Shown: positions 11,178 to 21,428 of the stretch, piece after piece
Numbering within the stretch: position 1 is the first letter of the stretch
How the letters are laid out: each line of letters opens with the position of its first letter
NCBI RefSeq assembly: GCF_004799035.1
Contig: NZ_MWIO01000032.1
Coordinates: 55,939-119,938, forward strand
Reading direction: 5' to 3'
DNA: 64,000 nt
DNA from: Rhodanobacter lindaniclasticus
GTDB lineage: Bacteria > Pseudomonadota > Gammaproteobacteria > Xanthomonadales > Rhodanobacteraceae
Program-made: the position numbers and the translations under genes
The notes under the pieces: model-generated
The model's input: only the letters and a program-made list of their open reading frames with translations
Database searches by the model: none
Told to the model about the DNA's origin: nothing

Positions 11178-13664
11178 ATGGCCAAGCAAGCCCCCGCCCC
11201 CGTTGCGCTGGACGCCCTGCCGGTATTGCCTTTGCGCGATGTGGTGGTCTATCCGCACATGGTGATCCCGCTGTTCGTCGGCCGCGACAAGTCGATGCGG
11301 GCGCTGGAGCGTGCGATGGAAGGCGAACGGCAGATCCTGCTGGTGGCGCAGACCAGCCCGGATATCGACGACCCCGAGGTTGCCGACCTGCATCGGGTCG
11401 GCACGCTGGCTGGCGTGCTGCAGTTGCTGAAACTGCCTGACGGCACGGTGAAGGTGCTGGTGGAAGGGCAGTCGCGCGTCGCGCTGGAGGATTTCAGCGA
11501 GAACGACGGCATGCTCACCGCGCGGTCGCGGGTCATCGAGCCCGCCTACAACGCGAAAGAGCGCGAGCTGGATGTCGTTTCGCGCACACTGATTTCGCTG
11601 TTCGAACAGCTGGTCAAGCAGAGCCGCAAGCTGCCGCCGGAAGTGCTGGCCAGCCTGTCGGGCATCGACGACCCTTCGCGCGTGGCGGATTCCATCGCCG
11701 CGCATCTTTCCGTGCGCATGGCCGACAAGCAGAAGGTGCTTGAGACGGCCGACGTGGGCAAGCGGCTGGAGCTGCTGATCGGGCTGGTCGACGGCGAGAT
11801 GGACCTGCAGCAGGTCGAGAAGCGCATCCGCGGCCGGGTCAAGTCGCAGATGGAGAAGAGCCAGCGCGAGTACTACCTCAACGAGCAGATGAAGGCGATC
11901 CAGAAGGAGCTGGGCGACGGCGAGGACGGCCCCAACGAGGTCGAGGAACTGCAGAAGAAGATCGAAGCCGCCGGCATGCCCAAGCCGGTGCTGGCCAAGG
12001 CGCGGCAGGAGTTCGGCAAGCTGCGGCAGATGTCGCCGATGTCGGCCGAGGCCACCGTCGTGCGCAACTACCTCGACTGGCTGGTCGGCGTGCCGTGGAA
12101 AAAGCGCAGCAAGGTGCGCAAGGACCTGCAGATGGCGCAGGAAGTGCTCGACGCCGATCATTTCGGCCTGGAGAAGGTGAAGGAACGCATCCTCGAGTAC
12201 CTCGCCGTGCAGCAGCGCGTGTCGGTGATGAAGGGTCCGATCCTGTGCCTGGTCGGTCCCCCCGGCGTGGGCAAGACCTCGCTGGGGCAGTCGATCGCCA
12301 AGGCGACCAACCGCAAGTTCGTTCGCATGAGCCTGGGTGGCGTGCGCGACGAGGCCGAGATTCGCGGCCATCGGCGCACTTACATCGGCTCGATGCCCGG
12401 ACGCATCGTGCAGAACATCAACAAGGCCGGCGCGCGGAACCCGCTGTTCGTGCTGGACGAGATCGACAAGATGTCGATGGACTTCCGCGGCGATCCCTCG
12501 TCGGCGCTGCTTGAGGTGCTCGATCCGGAGCAGAACCACGCGTTCAACGATCACTACCTGGAGGTCGACCTGGACCTGTCCGAGGTGATGTGGATCGCCA
12601 CCGCCAATTCGCTGAACATCCCCGGCCCGCTGCTCGACCGCATGGAGGTCATCCGCATTCCGGGTTACACCGAGGACGAGAAGCTCGGCATCGCGCGCAG
12701 GTATCTGCTGCCGAAACAGCTCAAGGCGAACGGCCTCAAGCCGGAGGAGCTCGACGTCGCCGAAGAGGCGTTGCGCGACATCGTGCGCTACTACACGCGC
12801 GAATCCGGCGTGCGCAATCTCGAGCGCGAGATTTCCAAGATCTGCCGCAAGGTGGTCAAGGAGTTGACCCTTGGCCAGGTGAAGAAAGCCAAGGCCAAGG
12901 CCAAGGTCGGAGCGTCGCGGGCGAAAGCTGCTGCAGGCAAGTCGAAGGTCGCGGCGGGCAGCATCAAGGTGGACGCAGCGAACCTGGGTGACTACCTCGG
13001 TGTGCGTCGTTTCGACTTCGGTCGCAAGGAGCTGCAGAACGAAGTGGGCCTGGTCACCGGCCTGGCGTGGACCCAGGTCGGCGGCGAGTTGCTCAGCATC
13101 GAGGGCTCGGTGGTGCCGGGCAAGGGTCGACTGGTGCACACCGGCCAGTTGGGCGACGTGATGAAGGAGTCGATCCAGGCCGCGCTTTCGGTGGTACGCG
13201 CGCGCGCCGACCGGCTCGGCATCGATCCCGAGTTCCATCAGAAGCTCGATGTGCACATTCACGTGCCCGAAGGCGCCACGCCCAAGGACGGTCCCAGTGC
13301 CGGCATCGCCATGTGCACCGCGCTGGTGTCGGTGCTGACCAAGGTGCCGGTGCGTTCGGAGGTGGCCATGACCGGCGAGATCACCCTGCGTGGTCGCGTG
13401 CTGCCGATCGGCGGTCTCAAGGAAAAACTGCTCGCGGCGCATCGCGGCGGCATCACCACGGTGATCATTCCCGAGGACAACAAGAAGGATCTGGTGGACA
13501 TGCCGGCCAACATCACCGAGTCGCTGGAGATCCATCCGGTGCGCTGGATCGATGAGGTGCTCGACATCGCACTGGAGCATCCGGTGCAGCCCAAACCGGC
13601 GAGCGAGACGCCGCCGGCAGCCGTGGCCGGGGAGTCGGCGGAAGGACACTCGCTGACGCATTGA
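11178..13664 (+). CDS. lon: ATP-dependent serine protease Lon, with a Lys/Ala-rich insert
   Basis: Lon degrades misfolded and short-lived regulatory proteins. From ATG 11178, preceded by GAGGAA at 11162-11167, the product has 828 residues: N-terminal substrate domain ([19 protein letters not shown]), coiled-coil, AAA+ module with GPPGVGKT and VLDEIDKM, and the protease domain with Ser707 in KDGPSAG and Lys750 in GLKEK, spaced 43 residues apart like Ser679/Lys722 of E. coli Lon. It is about 44 residues longer than the E. coli enzyme, partly because of a Lys/Ala-rich stretch at about residues 570-595 between the AAA+ and protease domains. Confidence 0.98.
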   Translation: MAKQAPAPVALDALPVLPLRDVVVYPHMVIPLFVGRDKSMRALERAMEGERQILLVAQTSPDIDDPEVADLHRVGTLAGVLQLLKLPDGTVKVLVEGQSRVALEDFSENDGMLTARSRVIEPAYNAKERELDVVSRTLISLFEQLVKQSRKLPPEVLASLSGIDDPSRVADSIAAHLSVRMADKQKVLETADVGKRLELLIGLVDGEMDLQQVEKRIRGRVKSQMEKSQREYYLNEQMKAIQKELGDGEDGPNEVEELQKKIEAAGMPKPVLAKARQEFGKLRQMSPMSAEATVVRNYLDWLVGVPWKKRSKVRKDLQMAQEVLDADHFGLEKVKERILEYLAVQQRVSVMKGPILCLVGPPGVGKTSLGQSIAKATNRKFVRMSLGGVRDEAEIRGHRRTYIGSMPGRIVQNINKAGARNPLFVLDEIDKMSMDFRGDPSSALLEVLDPEQNHAFNDHYLEVDLDLSEVMWIATANSLNIPGPLLDRMEVIRIPGYTEDEKLGIARRYLLPKQLKANGLKPEELDVAEEALRDIVRYYTRESGVRNLEREISKICRKVVKELTLGQVKKAKAKAKVGASRAKAAAGKSKVAAGSIKVDAANLGDYLGVRRFDFGRKELQNEVGLVTGLAWTQVGGELLSIEGSVVPGKGRLVHTGQLGDVMKESIQAALSVVRARADRLGIDPEFHQKLDVHIHVPEGATPKDGPSAGIAMCTALVSVLTKVPVRSEVAMTGEITLRGRVLPIGGLKEKLLAAHRGGITTVIIPEDNKKDLVDMPANITESLEIHPVRWIDEVLDIALEHPVQPKPASETPPAAVAGESAEGHSLTH

Positions 13665-13824
13665 CCGTGCGGGGTGGCCGCGCGGGCCGGACGCGCCCGC
13701 GCGATAGGCTCGTGATGCAGCCGTGTCGACGTTGATCGGCGAAGTTCCGGGCTGTGCCTGGAGCCGGCTCGCGCATGCGATTTTTGACCATGTCGAACCG
13801 GCGGAAACGTTGCTGCGCCTTGTG

Positions 13825-13854
13825 TTGCGGATAGCGGCGGGGCACTGGTATAAA
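13825..13854 (+). promoter_or_regulatory. Sigma-70 promoter of hupB, in the 334 bp lon-hupB gap
   Basis: TTGCGG at 13825-13830, an 18 bp spacer and TATAAA at 13849-13854 with an upstream TGG make an extended -10 promoter about 145 bp before the hupB start. The rest of the lon-hupB gap (13665-13998) holds only a GC-rich 8 bp stem-loop at 13680-13702 without a T-run; I see no gene in it. Confidence 0.6.
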
Positions 13855-13998
13855 GGCGATGCCGCAGCCCCCGCGCTTGCTTGACGACGAGGCGATGCGG
13901 AGTTGCTCCACGGCTCTGGCACCAGCCAACCATCCATGCCCGCGTCATCCGTCTCGCGACGGATCGCGCGGGCGAAATCCGAACGAGGGAGTTTTTCA

Positions 13999-14271
13999 AT
14001 GAACAAAACCGATCTGATCAATGCCATTGCCGAGAAGGCCGAGCTGACCAAGGCAGACGCTGGTCGTGCGCTGGAGGCCTACCTGGAAGCCATCCAGAAG
14101 TCGTTGAAGAAGGGTGAGGATGTCTCGGTGGTGGGCTTCGGCACGTTCACCGTGCGCAAGCGTGCCGCGCGCACCGGGCGCAACCCGCGGACCAACGAAA
14201 CGATCAAGATCAAGGCGTCGAAAGTGCCCGCGTTCAAGGCTGGCAAGACCCTGAAGGATGCCCTAAACTAA
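13999..14271 (+). CDS. hupB: DNA-binding protein HU-beta
   Basis: HU is a small nucleoid protein that bends DNA as a dimer. The 90-residue product has the signature [18 protein letters not shown] in the DNA-binding arm (about residues 46-63), with the conserved Pro of the intercalating tip. ATG 13999 is preceded by GAGGGAG at 13985-13991. Its place right after lon matches E. coli and xanthomonads. Two tRNA genes follow only 20 bp downstream with no obvious promoter between, so they may be transcribed partly from the hupB promoter. Confidence 0.97.
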   Translation: MNKTDLINAIAEKAELTKADAGRALEAYLEAIQKSLKKGEDVSVVGFGTFTVRKRAARTGRNPRTNETIKIKASKVPAFKAGKTLKDALN

Positions 14272-14291
14272 GCGGCTTGCGCTTGGTTTCG

Positions 14292-14366
<75 letters not shown>

Positions 14367-14374
14367 GATTGTGC

Positions 14375-14451
14375 GGAGTGGTAGTTCAGTTGGTTAGAAT
14401 GCTGGCCTGTCACGCCGGAGGTCGCGGGTTCGAGTCCCGTCCACTCCGCCA
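14375..14451 (+). tRNA. tRNA-Asp (anticodon GTC), copy 1
   Basis: Acceptor arms GGAGTGG/CCACTCC, discriminator G14448 and encoded CCA; anticodon loop CTGTCAC gives GTC. A second gene with the same tRNA body lies on the minus strand at 26815-26891. Confidence 0.97.
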
Positions 14452-14458
14452 CGTTTAG

Positions 14459-14489
14459 CAAGGGCGCCCGTGGGGCGCCCTTGTCGTTT
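14459..14489 (+). terminator. Intrinsic terminator after tRNA-Asp
   Basis: An 11 bp perfect stem (14459-14469 with 14473-14483), a 3-base loop and TCGTTT follow the tRNA by 8 bp and end the hupB/tRNA-Val/tRNA-Asp region. Confidence 0.8.
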
Positions 14490-14607
14490 GAGACCTGCGT
14501 GTTCGGCGATGCCATGGCGCACCGGCATGCAGCGATGAGGCGTCCGGTGCCTCGTGTGGATCATGCGCCTCGCGCGCGCTTCCAAATCACGTTGCGGGAA
14601 GATTTCT

Positions 14608-16518
14608 ATGCTGCAGGCAATGCGTAACAAGATGCACGGATGGCCGTCCATCATCGTTCTCGGCCTCGCCGTGCTGGCGATGTCGCTGTTTGGCATGGAG
14701 AGCTACTTCACTTCGCAGAACGACACGTTCGTGGCCAAGGTGGGCAAGCGCGAGATCAGCCAGAACGCATTCCAGAACCGCATGAACCAGTTGCGGCAGC
14801 AGTTCAGCACGCAGCAGGGCGACAAGTTCGACCCGGCCATGTTCGAGAAGCCGGAAACCAAGCTGCGCGTGCTGGACGCGATGATCGACGAGCAGCTCCT
14901 GCTGCAGGCCAACGCAGACTGGGGCATGCGCGTCTCCGATCAGTCCCTGCGCGACGCCATCGCGGACATTCCCGCCTTCCAGGTCAGCGGCAAGTTCGAT
15001 CCGACCAGCTACCGCTCCTATCTTGCCAACAGCGGCAAGACCTCGGCCATGTTCGAGGACGAGATCCGTTCGTCCTTGGCAACGCAGCTGCTGCCGCAGG
15101 CAATCGACGACAGTGCGATCATCAGCGACCAGCGCGTCGACGATTACCTCAGCTTGGCCACCCAGCGGCGCGATCTGCGTTACTTCGTGCTGGCGAAGCC
15201 TGACCCGGCCGATAAGCAGGTGACCGATGCGCAGATCGAAGCCTGGTACAAGGCCCACCAGGCCGACTACATGAATCCCGAACAGGTTTCGGTGGAGTAC
15301 GTCGAGGTGGATGGCGCCAAGCTCAAGCCGAAGGCGGCCCCCAGCGACGAGGAGCTGAAGGCGCGCTACGAGGAGGAGAAGCAGCGCTTCGTGCAGCCGG
15401 AGCAGCGGCTGGTCTCGCACATCCTGATCAACGTGCCCACCAATGCCACGCCGGAGCAGCAGAAGGCCGCGCTGGCCACGGCAGACAAGCTCGCGGCCGA
15501 GGCGACGCCGGCGAATTTTGCCGCGCTGGCCGAAAAGGACTCGCAGGATCTGGGTTCACGGCGTCAGGGCGGCGACCTCGGCTGGCTCGAGAAGGGCGTG
15601 ACCAACGCCGCGTTCGATTCGGCGATGTTCGCGCTGCAGAAAGGGCAGATCTCCAAGCCTGTGCTGTCGTCGGACGGTTATCACATCATCTGGTTGCGCG
15701 ACGTGCGCAGCGGCGAATCCAAGCCGTTCGCCGAGGTGCGCGATCAATTGTTGCAGGAGGCGACCAGCGCCGAACGCGACCGCCAGTACAACGAGCTGGC
15801 CGGCAAGATGGCGGACCAGACCTACTCGAACCCGGGCTCGCTCGAACCGGCGTCCGCCGCGCTTGATCTGCCGATCCAGACCACGCCGCTGTTCTCGCGC
15901 AACGGTGGCGAAGGTCTGGCGGCCAACCCCAAGGTGGTTGCCGCCGCGTTCAGTGACGACGTGCTGGTCCAGGGCAACAACTCGAGCCTGATCGACCTGG
16001 GCAACAACCATTCGGTGGTGATCCACGTCAGCAAGCACGTGCCGGCCGCGGCCAAGCCGCTGGAGGAGGTTCGCGCCAGCGTGCAGCAGAGCATCCTGCA
16101 GGAACGTATTGCGGTGGCGGCCCGGAAACAGGCCGACGACGTGCTGGCACGTTTGCAGAAGGGCGAGGACATGGCGGCGGTAGCCAAGTCGATCGACGCC
16201 AAAGTCGTCACCGTGCCCGAGGCGGTGCGCGGCCAGTCGTTCCAGGTACCGCCGCCGGTACTGAAGGAAGCTTTCCTGCTGCCGCATCCGGCCGCGCCCG
16301 AGAAACCCCGGTTCGCCGAGGTGGACATGGGTGACGGCGGCTTCGCGATGGTCGCGGTGGACAAGGTGCAGCCCGGGGACCTGACCAAGATGTCGGCCGA
16401 AGATCGCGGGCTGTTGCATCGCCAGATGGCCCAGGCCTACGCCGGCGAAGCGACGCGCGAGCTGCTCCAGGTCCTGCGCGCCAAGACCAAGATCAAGATC
16501 AACAACAACCTGCTGTAA
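14608..16518 (+). CDS. ppiD: PpiD/SurA-N-type periplasmic folding chaperone with parvulin domain
   Basis: PpiD is an inner-membrane-anchored periplasmic chaperone near the Sec translocon. The 636-residue product has one N-terminal membrane helix (about residues 13-30), a SurA_N-like chaperone region (VGKREISQNAFQNRM, about 47-61), a central PpiC-type parvulin domain (from VSHILINVP near residue 270 to GYHIIWLRDV near 370), and a C-terminal second chaperone region. ATG 14608 is preceded by GGGAAG at 14596-14601. Its place after hupB is the same as in E. coli (hupB-ppiD). Confidence 0.95.
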   Translation: MLQAMRNKMHGWPSIIVLGLAVLAMSLFGMESYFTSQNDTFVAKVGKREISQNAFQNRMNQLRQQFSTQQGDKFDPAMFEKPETKLRVLDAMIDEQLLLQANADWGMRVSDQSLRDAIADIPAFQVSGKFDPTSYRSYLANSGKTSAMFEDEIRSSLATQLLPQAIDDSAIISDQRVDDYLSLATQRRDLRYFVLAKPDPADKQVTDAQIEAWYKAHQADYMNPEQVSVEYVEVDGAKLKPKAAPSDEELKARYEEEKQRFVQPEQRLVSHILINVPTNATPEQQKAALATADKLAAEATPANFAALAEKDSQDLGSRRQGGDLGWLEKGVTNAAFDSAMFALQKGQISKPVLSSDGYHIIWLRDVRSGESKPFAEVRDQLLQEATSAERDRQYNELAGKMADQTYSNPGSLEPASAALDLPIQTTPLFSRNGGEGLAANPKVVAAAFSDDVLVQGNNSSLIDLGNNHSVVIHVSKHVPAAAKPLEEVRASVQQSILQERIAVAARKQADDVLARLQKGEDMAAVAKSIDAKVVTVPEAVRGQSFQVPPPVLKEAFLLPHPAAPEKPRFAEVDMGDGGFAMVAVDKVQPGDLTKMSAEDRGLLHRQMAQAYAGEATRELLQVLRAKTKIKINNNLL

Positions 16519-16640
16519 CCGGTCCGCCCGGTTGCCATGCCCCCGCCCCGGCGGGGTGCGTGGAGGTTGTGCCGCGCATGCCGCCGATGTCCGGCCGGAA
16601 ATCCGGGTGCCACGGGTCCGATCCGGGGCGAAGCAGGGTT

Positions 16641-17807
16641 TCAGTCGATGTCGTCCAGCTTCAGTACCTGGCCGGGCTGGATCGCCTGGCCCTGGCGCAG
16701 GTCGTTCAGCTCCTGCAATCGCGTGACGCTGGTCGAGTACTCCCGCGCAATCTGCCACAGGCTTTCGCCCGAACTGACCACGTGGGTGCCACCCCCGCCA
16801 GCGGGTTTGCCGCCGTCGTGTTCCGTAGTCGCGGGGGAAGCGGCATCGGCGAGCATGGCGTCTTCGAACTCGCTGGCGTGTTTGGCTGGCAACATCAGGT
16901 ACGGCACCGACCGCGCATCCAGCCTGTTGCCACGGAACGCCGGGTTGAGCTGCCGCAGGGCCGTCTCGGACATGCCTGCCAGCTTGGCGGCATGCGCCAC
17001 CGTGATGGAGTGAGTGACGGCTGCCTGCGCCAGATGCTCTGCTTCCGGCAGGCGGGGCAGGCTGACCTGGAAGCGTGCCGGTTCGCGTATCACGCATGCG
17101 ATAGCCAGCAACTGGGTCAGATGTTCGCGCGTGACGCTGCGTACCGGCAGGTCGGGAATCGCCGGCTTGTCCGCCGGCGTGCCGTGGTGCCGGATCAACC
17201 TGCGTATCTTGAACTCGCCGGCGTTGTAGGCGTAGTCAGCCACGCGCCAGTCATGGAAGCGGTCGTGGTATTGCTGCAGCAACTTCATCACCGCGTGCGT
17301 CGCGGCAGGGATGTCCAGGCGGCCGTCGTAATGGCGGTCCACCCGCAGACCCATCGCGCGCGCGGTTACCGGCATGATCTGCCACATGCCTGCGGCGTCG
17401 TGCTTGCGTCCCCGGGCTGGCCGGTAACGGCTCTCCACCCACGGCAACAGCACGAACTCGCCCGGAACATCGTACTGCTCCGCGACCTGCTGGATGTAGG
17501 TCAGGCGTGGTAGTGCCCGGCGCAGGGATTTTTCGAACAGTCCGGGGTTGCGCGTATAGCGTGCGGCCCACGCCAGCACCGAGGGATCGGCGTCGCAGCC
17601 GGGCATGGAAAAGCTGCTGCGCAGCTGGTCCCACGGGTCGGTCACCGGAGCGGGTGCCGCCTCGGCGGCGCTCGCGGGGATTGCCGGCTCCGGTGCGGGG
17701 GCGGAGGCGGCAACGGGCGCAGGTGCGCGGGTCGGTTGCGTGGTACAGGCCGCCAGTGCGGCCGACAGCGCCAGCGGCAGCAACAGCTGTCGGAAGGCAC
17801 CGTTCAT
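16641..17807 (-). CDS. mltD: Membrane-bound lytic murein transglycosylase D-like, with LysM
   Basis: A 388-residue lipoprotein that should cleave peptidoglycan glycan strands to 1,6-anhydromuropeptides. It has a lipoprotein signal peptide (ALAAC lipobox, Cys at residue 21), an Ala/Pro-rich linker, an SLT family 1E domain with catalytic Glu in PWVESRYRP (about residue 131), AAGMWQIMPVTARAMGL and YAYNAGEF, and one C-terminal LysM (VVSSGESLWQIAREYS, about 340-385). E. coli MltD has two LysM repeats, so this one is shorter. ATG 17807 overlaps the stop of gloB (ATGA). Confidence 0.92.
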   Translation of the reverse strand: MNGAFRQLLLPLALSAALAACTTQPTRAPAPVAASAPAPEPAIPASAAEAAPAPVTDPWDQLRSSFSMPGCDADPSVLAWAARYTRNPGLFEKSLRRALPRLTYIQQVAEQYDVPGEFVLLPWVESRYRPARGRKHDAAGMWQIMPVTARAMGLRVDRHYDGRLDIPAATHAVMKLLQQYHDRFHDWRVADYAYNAGEFKIRRLIRHHGTPADKPAIPDLPVRSVTREHLTQLLAIACVIREPARFQVSLPRLPEAEHLAQAAVTHSITVAHAAKLAGMSETALRQLNPAFRGNRLDARSVPYLMLPAKHASEFEDAMLADAASPATTEHDGGKPAGGGGTHVVSSGESLWQIAREYSTSVTRLQELNDLRQGQAIQPGQVLKLDDID

Positions 17808-18568
17808 GCGCGGAAGACGTCCTTGGCTGCCCGCAAGGCGGCAAAGCGGGCTACCCGATCGCCTCCGGTCCCGCGCCGAGCGCACCATTCGACCACGGCC
17901 TGGGCATCCACCCGAAGGAAGGGGTTGGTGGTGCGTTCCACTTCCAGCGTGACCGGCAGGCTGGGCTGACCGGCGGCGCGCAATCGGGCTACCTCGTCTC
18001 GACGCTGCCGCAGCTTCGGGTTGTCTGGCTCCACTTCGTTCGCGAAGAGGCCGTTGGCATGGGTGTACTCGTGCCCGGCGCAGACCCGGGTCGAGCCGGG
18101 CAGCGCTGCGAGGCGTTCCAGCGAGGCGAGCATCTGGGCCGGCGTGCCTTCGAACAGGCGGCCACAGCCCAGGCTGAACAGGGTGTCGCCACACAGCAGC
18201 AACCCGGCGCCCACGTAGCCGATGTGGGTAAGAGTGTGACCGGGGATCGCCAACACCTCGAAAGTCAGCCTCGGCGCGGACAACTCCACCGTGTCGCCAT
18301 CGCCGACGACGTGCGTCAGGCAATCGATGCGCGGATCGAGCGGCCCGTGCACCGTCGCGCCGTGACGCTTCCGCAGTTCGGCGGCGCCGCCGATGTGGTC
18401 GTTGTGGTGATGCGTCAGCAGTACGCTGCGCAAGCGCAAGTGGTGCTGCTCCAGGGCCTGCTCGACCACGCCCGCCTCGCCGGGATCGACGACCACTGCC
18501 TGGCCTTCATCGTCATGAAGCAGCCAGATGTAGTTGTCGGTCAGGGCCGGGAGTGGCAGGAGATGCAA
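17804..18568 (-). CDS. gloB: Hydroxyacylglutathione hydrolase (glyoxalase II)
   Basis: GloB hydrolyses S-lactoylglutathione to D-lactate and glutathione, the last step of methylglyoxal detoxification. The 254-residue metallo-beta-lactamase-fold protein has the dinuclear metal motif THHHNDHIGG (about residues 51-60), further ligands in PGHT, CGDTLF and CAGHEYT, and the HAGH C-terminal region. The length matches the family. It is upstream of mltD with a 4 bp ATGA overlap, and divergent from the yafS-rnhA-dnaQ operon, as in E. coli. A possible minus-strand -10 (TATAGT) lies at 18659-18664. Confidence 0.97.
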   Translation of the reverse strand: MHLLPLPALTDNYIWLLHDDEGQAVVVDPGEAGVVEQALEQHHLRLRSVLLTHHHNDHIGGAAELRKRHGATVHGPLDPRIDCLTHVVGDGDTVELSAPRLTFEVLAIPGHTLTHIGYVGAGLLLCGDTLFSLGCGRLFEGTPAQMLASLERLAALPGSTRVCAGHEYTHANGLFANEVEPDNPKLRQRRDEVARLRAAGQPSLPVTLEVERTTNPFLRVDAQAVVEWCARRGTGGDRVARFAALRAAKDVFRA

Positions 18569-18806
18569 GGCGGTTCCGGATAGTCGGGGCGACAGCGGCT
18601 GCGCGTCGGTGCCGGTGCTTCCCGGCAGACGCGGCCGCCGGGCCGCCTGGAGCGCCCGACTATAGAGGGGCGGGGACAGCCGCTCGTTAGCAAGGCGTTA
18701 ATAGGTGGGTCGGGCATTCAGATGCGTGAGGCAGGTCCGCGGCGACTGCGATCGGTTACCCACTGCAGCTAAACTGCGGGTTTGCGAAAGCACCCGGGCC
18801 CGCTGC

Positions 18807-19511
18807 ATGCGCCGACAGGACAACGACATCTACGCCAGTGCACCGCTGCGCCGATTGCGCGATGCCCAGGCGAGGGTGCTCGCGCCAGAGTTGCAGCGCT
18901 GTTTCGGCACGCACGCGCTGCTCCTGGGGGTCGCAGCCGACGAAGTACCGCCTGCGCTGCCCATGCTGGGCAACTGGGTTCGTCTCCATCTCGACGGCGA
19001 CCGGTACGCGGGTGATCTGCGTGCCGCCGTGGACCAGCCGTTGCCGTTCATGGCCGATGCGTTCGACCTGGTGTTGCTGCGTCACGCGCTGGAGGTCTCG
19101 CCGGTGTCTTCGGCGCTGCTGGGGGACGTGCTGCGGGTGCTGGCACCGGGCGGCGTGCTCGCCTTGACCGGCGTGCATCCGGTCAGCGGCTGGTCGCCGT
19201 GGTTGCGTTGGCATGCGCGCGGCCGGACGCTCAAGCTGCAGCTTCCCCTGCAGCTGGAACGCGTTCTGCGCCATGCCGGCATGGACATCGAACTGGCCCG
19301 GCGCGTGGGACGCGGTTGGCCGGGGTTGCCGGCGACGTCGACGGCATCGGGCAACGCACTCGGAGGTGGCTATGTGCTGCTGGCGCGCAAGCGCCGACGA
19401 CTGGCCACGCCACTGCGCATCAAGCCGGTGACGCTGCCGGTACCGGCACCGGGCAGGCTTTCGCCGGGAACACGACCCAACCCGGCCTTGCAGACGACAG
19501 GGGACACCTGA
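18807..19511 (+). CDS. YafS-like SAM-dependent methyltransferase
   Basis: A 234-residue class I methyltransferase-like protein. The recognisable part is the FDLVLLRHALE strand-turn and the LRVLAPGGVLALTG block, which are motifs II-III of the fold; the glycine-rich motif I is poorly conserved, so activity is not certain. I chose ATG 18807 because similarity-like sequence begins with RRQDNDIYAS, and upstream codons look non-coding. The position between gloB and rnhA-dnaQ matches yafS in E. coli. Substrate unknown. The stop is 6 bp before rnhA. Confidence 0.75.
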   Translation: MRRQDNDIYASAPLRRLRDAQARVLAPELQRCFGTHALLLGVAADEVPPALPMLGNWVRLHLDGDRYAGDLRAAVDQPLPFMADAFDLVLLRHALEVSPVSSALLGDVLRVLAPGGVLALTGVHPVSGWSPWLRWHARGRTLKLQLPLQLERVLRHAGMDIELARRVGRGWPGLPATSTASGNALGGGYVLLARKRRRLATPLRIKPVTLPVPAPGRLSPGTRPNPALQTTGDT

Positions 19512-19517
19512 ACACAC

Positions 19518-19961
19518 ATGAGTGAAGTGGAAGCATTTACCGATGGCGCCTGCCTCGGCAATCCCGGGCCCGGTGGCTGGGCCGCGTTGCTGCGGGCGCC
19601 CGGTGGCGAGCGGATGCTGGCCGGCCGGGAAGCCGCCACCACCAACAACCGCATGGAGCTGATGGCGGCCATCGCCGCCCTCGAGGCGCTGAAGCGACCG
19701 TGTGCGGTCACCCTCACCACCGATTCGCGCTACGTCATGCAGGGCATCGAGCAGTGGCTGCCGAAATGGCGCGCCAACGGATGGCGCACGGCCGACCGCA
19801 AACCGGTCAAGAACCAGGATCTGTGGCAACGCCTGTCCGACGCGGTCGGCACGCACCGGGTTCGCTGGCAGTGGGTCAAGGGCCACAATGGCCACGTCGA
19901 GAACGATCGCGTCGACCGTGCCGCGCGTGAGCAGGCCGAGTCGATCAGGAGTGGCGCATGA
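19518..19961 (+). CDS. rnhA: Ribonuclease HI
   Basis: RNase HI cuts the RNA strand of RNA-DNA hybrids. The 147-residue product contains the four carboxylates of the active site: Asp in [11 protein letters not shown] (residue 9), Glu in NNRMELMA (about 47), Asp in TTDSRYV (about 69) and Asp in NDRVDRAA near 133, with the handle loop KPVKNQDLW. Length is normal. Its stop overlaps the dnaQ start (ATGA at 19958-19961), the well-known rnhA-dnaQ pairing. Confidence 0.98.
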   Translation: MSEVEAFTDGACLGNPGPGGWAALLRAPGGERMLAGREAATTNNRMELMAAIAALEALKRPCAVTLTTDSRYVMQGIEQWLPKWRANGWRTADRKPVKNQDLWQRLSDAVGTHRVRWQWVKGHNGHVENDRVDRAAREQAESIRSGA

Positions 19962-20662
19962 GGCAGATCGTTCTCGACACCGAAACCACCGGCCTGGAAG
20001 TGCGCCAGGGCCATCGCCTGGTGGAGATCGCCTGCGTCGAGATGGTCGAGCGCAGGCTCACCGGGCGGCACTACCAGACGTACCTGAACCCCGATCGCGC
20101 GATCGACGAAGGTGCGCGCCAGGTCACCGGCATCGAGGACGAATTCCTGCTCGACAAGCCACGGTTTGCCGATGTGGCGGACGAGTTCCTGGCCTTCATC
20201 GCGGGCGCCGAACTGATCATCCACAACGCGGCGTTCGACATCGGCTTTCTCGATGCCGAGCTGGCCCGCCTGGGTGCCGAGCGAGGCAGCATCGGGGACC
20301 GTTGCAGCGTGCTGGATACGCTGGCGATGGCGCGCGAACGCTATCCCGGCCAGCGCAACAGCCTCGATGCGTTGTGCAAGCGGCTGGGCGTGGACAACTC
20401 GCGCCGCGACCTGCACGGCGGCCTGATCGACGCGCAGCTGCTGGCCGACGTCTATCTGGCCATGACCTCGGGCCAGGTCGGGCTGGATCTGGAATTTGAC
20501 GCGGCGGCCCCGCAACACGCGGAGGTGCTGCTGCCGGCAACATTGCAGGTGCGTCCGCGCGTGCTGCGTGCATCGACGGACGAGTTGCTCGAGCATGAGC
20601 GGCGACTCGATGCGCTGGACAAGAGCGCGGGTGGCCAGAGTGTGTGGCGCCGGCTGCAGTAA
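19958..20662 (+). CDS. dnaQ: DNA polymerase III epsilon subunit (3'-5' proofreading exonuclease)
   Basis: The proofreading subunit of replicative polymerase III. The 234-residue product carries the three DEDDh exonuclease motifs: VLDTETTGL (Asp, Glu at residues 7 and 9), [10 protein letters not shown] (Asp near 95), and [18 protein letters not shown] with His and Asp near 152-157. The C-terminal part is the short alpha-binding extension. Translational coupling to rnhA is likely because of the 4 bp overlap. Confidence 0.97.
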   Translation: MRQIVLDTETTGLEVRQGHRLVEIACVEMVERRLTGRHYQTYLNPDRAIDEGARQVTGIEDEFLLDKPRFADVADEFLAFIAGAELIIHNAAFDIGFLDAELARLGAERGSIGDRCSVLDTLAMARERYPGQRNSLDALCKRLGVDNSRRDLHGGLIDAQLLADVYLAMTSGQVGLDLEFDAAAPQHAEVLLPATLQVRPRVLRASTDELLEHERRLDALDKSAGGQSVWRRLQ

Positions 20663-20677
20663 GCGCCGCCGCCGGCC

Positions 20678-21379
20678 TCAGCTGCAGCGCACGAGGACGA
20701 CGGTGACATTGTCGTCGCCGCCTCCATCGAGCGCACTCAGCAGTAATTGATCGGCGCATTCCTGCGCGGCGAGGTCGTTGCGCGCGACGGTGCGGGCGAT
20801 CGCGGCGTCGTCGACGCACTCTGTGAGACCGTCGCTGCACAGCAGGAAGGTCATGCCCGGTTCGAGCACGCCCCTGGCCATGCCGATGCGCAATTGCTCA
20901 GTGGCGGTGATGCCGAGCGCCTGGGTGAGCAGGTTGCGTTGCGGATGTTGCGCCGCCTGAGCCGGGTCGAGCTGGCCGGCCTCGACCAGGGCCTGGACCA
21001 GCGAATGATCATGACTGACCCGATGCAAGCAGTGCTGCCACAGATAGATGCGGCTGTCGCCGACCCAGGCAACTTCATAGTTGTCCCCGATGATCCGCAA
21101 CGAGGCGATCGTGGTACCCATCGGCAGCAGGTCGAATCTGGGTCGCGTATGCGCCAGCAGCCGTTCGCCCGCTTCGTTCACCGCCTCGACGAGGTTCGCG
21201 CCGGCACCGATCCGCTCGACCATGGTGTCGCGCACCAGCGCCGCGGCCACTTCGCCGTGCTGATGCCCGCCCATGCCGTCGGCGACCAGGAACAGGCCGA
21301 GCGTGGCGTCTGCATGGTAGGTATCCTCGTTGCGCGTGCGGCGCAGGCCGACGTGAGTTCCGTGTCCGAGTTCGATCAT
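20678..21379 (-). CDS. PP2C-family Ser/Thr protein phosphatase
   Basis: A 233-residue single-domain PPM/PP2C phosphatase, Stp1/PrpC type. Visible motifs are GLRRTRNEDTY, the metal-binding VADGMGGH (about residues 33-40), VGDSRIYL, CSDGLTECVDD and the terminal GGDDNVTVVLV. The start ATG 21379 gives the usual N terminus MIELGHGTHVG; the frame is open upstream but runs over the tRNA region. No Hanks-type kinase is present in the window, so its substrate partner is elsewhere. It converges on dnaQ with 15 bp between the stops. Confidence 0.88.
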   Translation of the reverse strand: MIELGHGTHVGLRRTRNEDTYHADATLGLFLVADGMGGHQHGEVAAALVRDTMVERIGAGANLVEAVNEAGERLLAHTRPRFDLLPMGTTIASLRIIGDNYEVAWVGDSRIYLWQHCLHRVSHDHSLVQALVEAGQLDPAQAAQHPQRNLLTQALGITATEQLRIGMARGVLEPGMTFLLCSDGLTECVDDAAIARTVARNDLAAQECADQLLLSALDGGGDDNVTVVLVRCS

Positions 21380-21428
21380 GAGGCTTTGGTCAGGGCAAGC
21401 TCCCGCAGCATGCCGCAAGCCGGGGTTG

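Noticed and set aside
10950..14051. A 1033-codon minus-strand frame over lon and hupB
   Set aside because: Antisense shadow of lon caused by codon bias; it also runs through the hupB promoter and gene.
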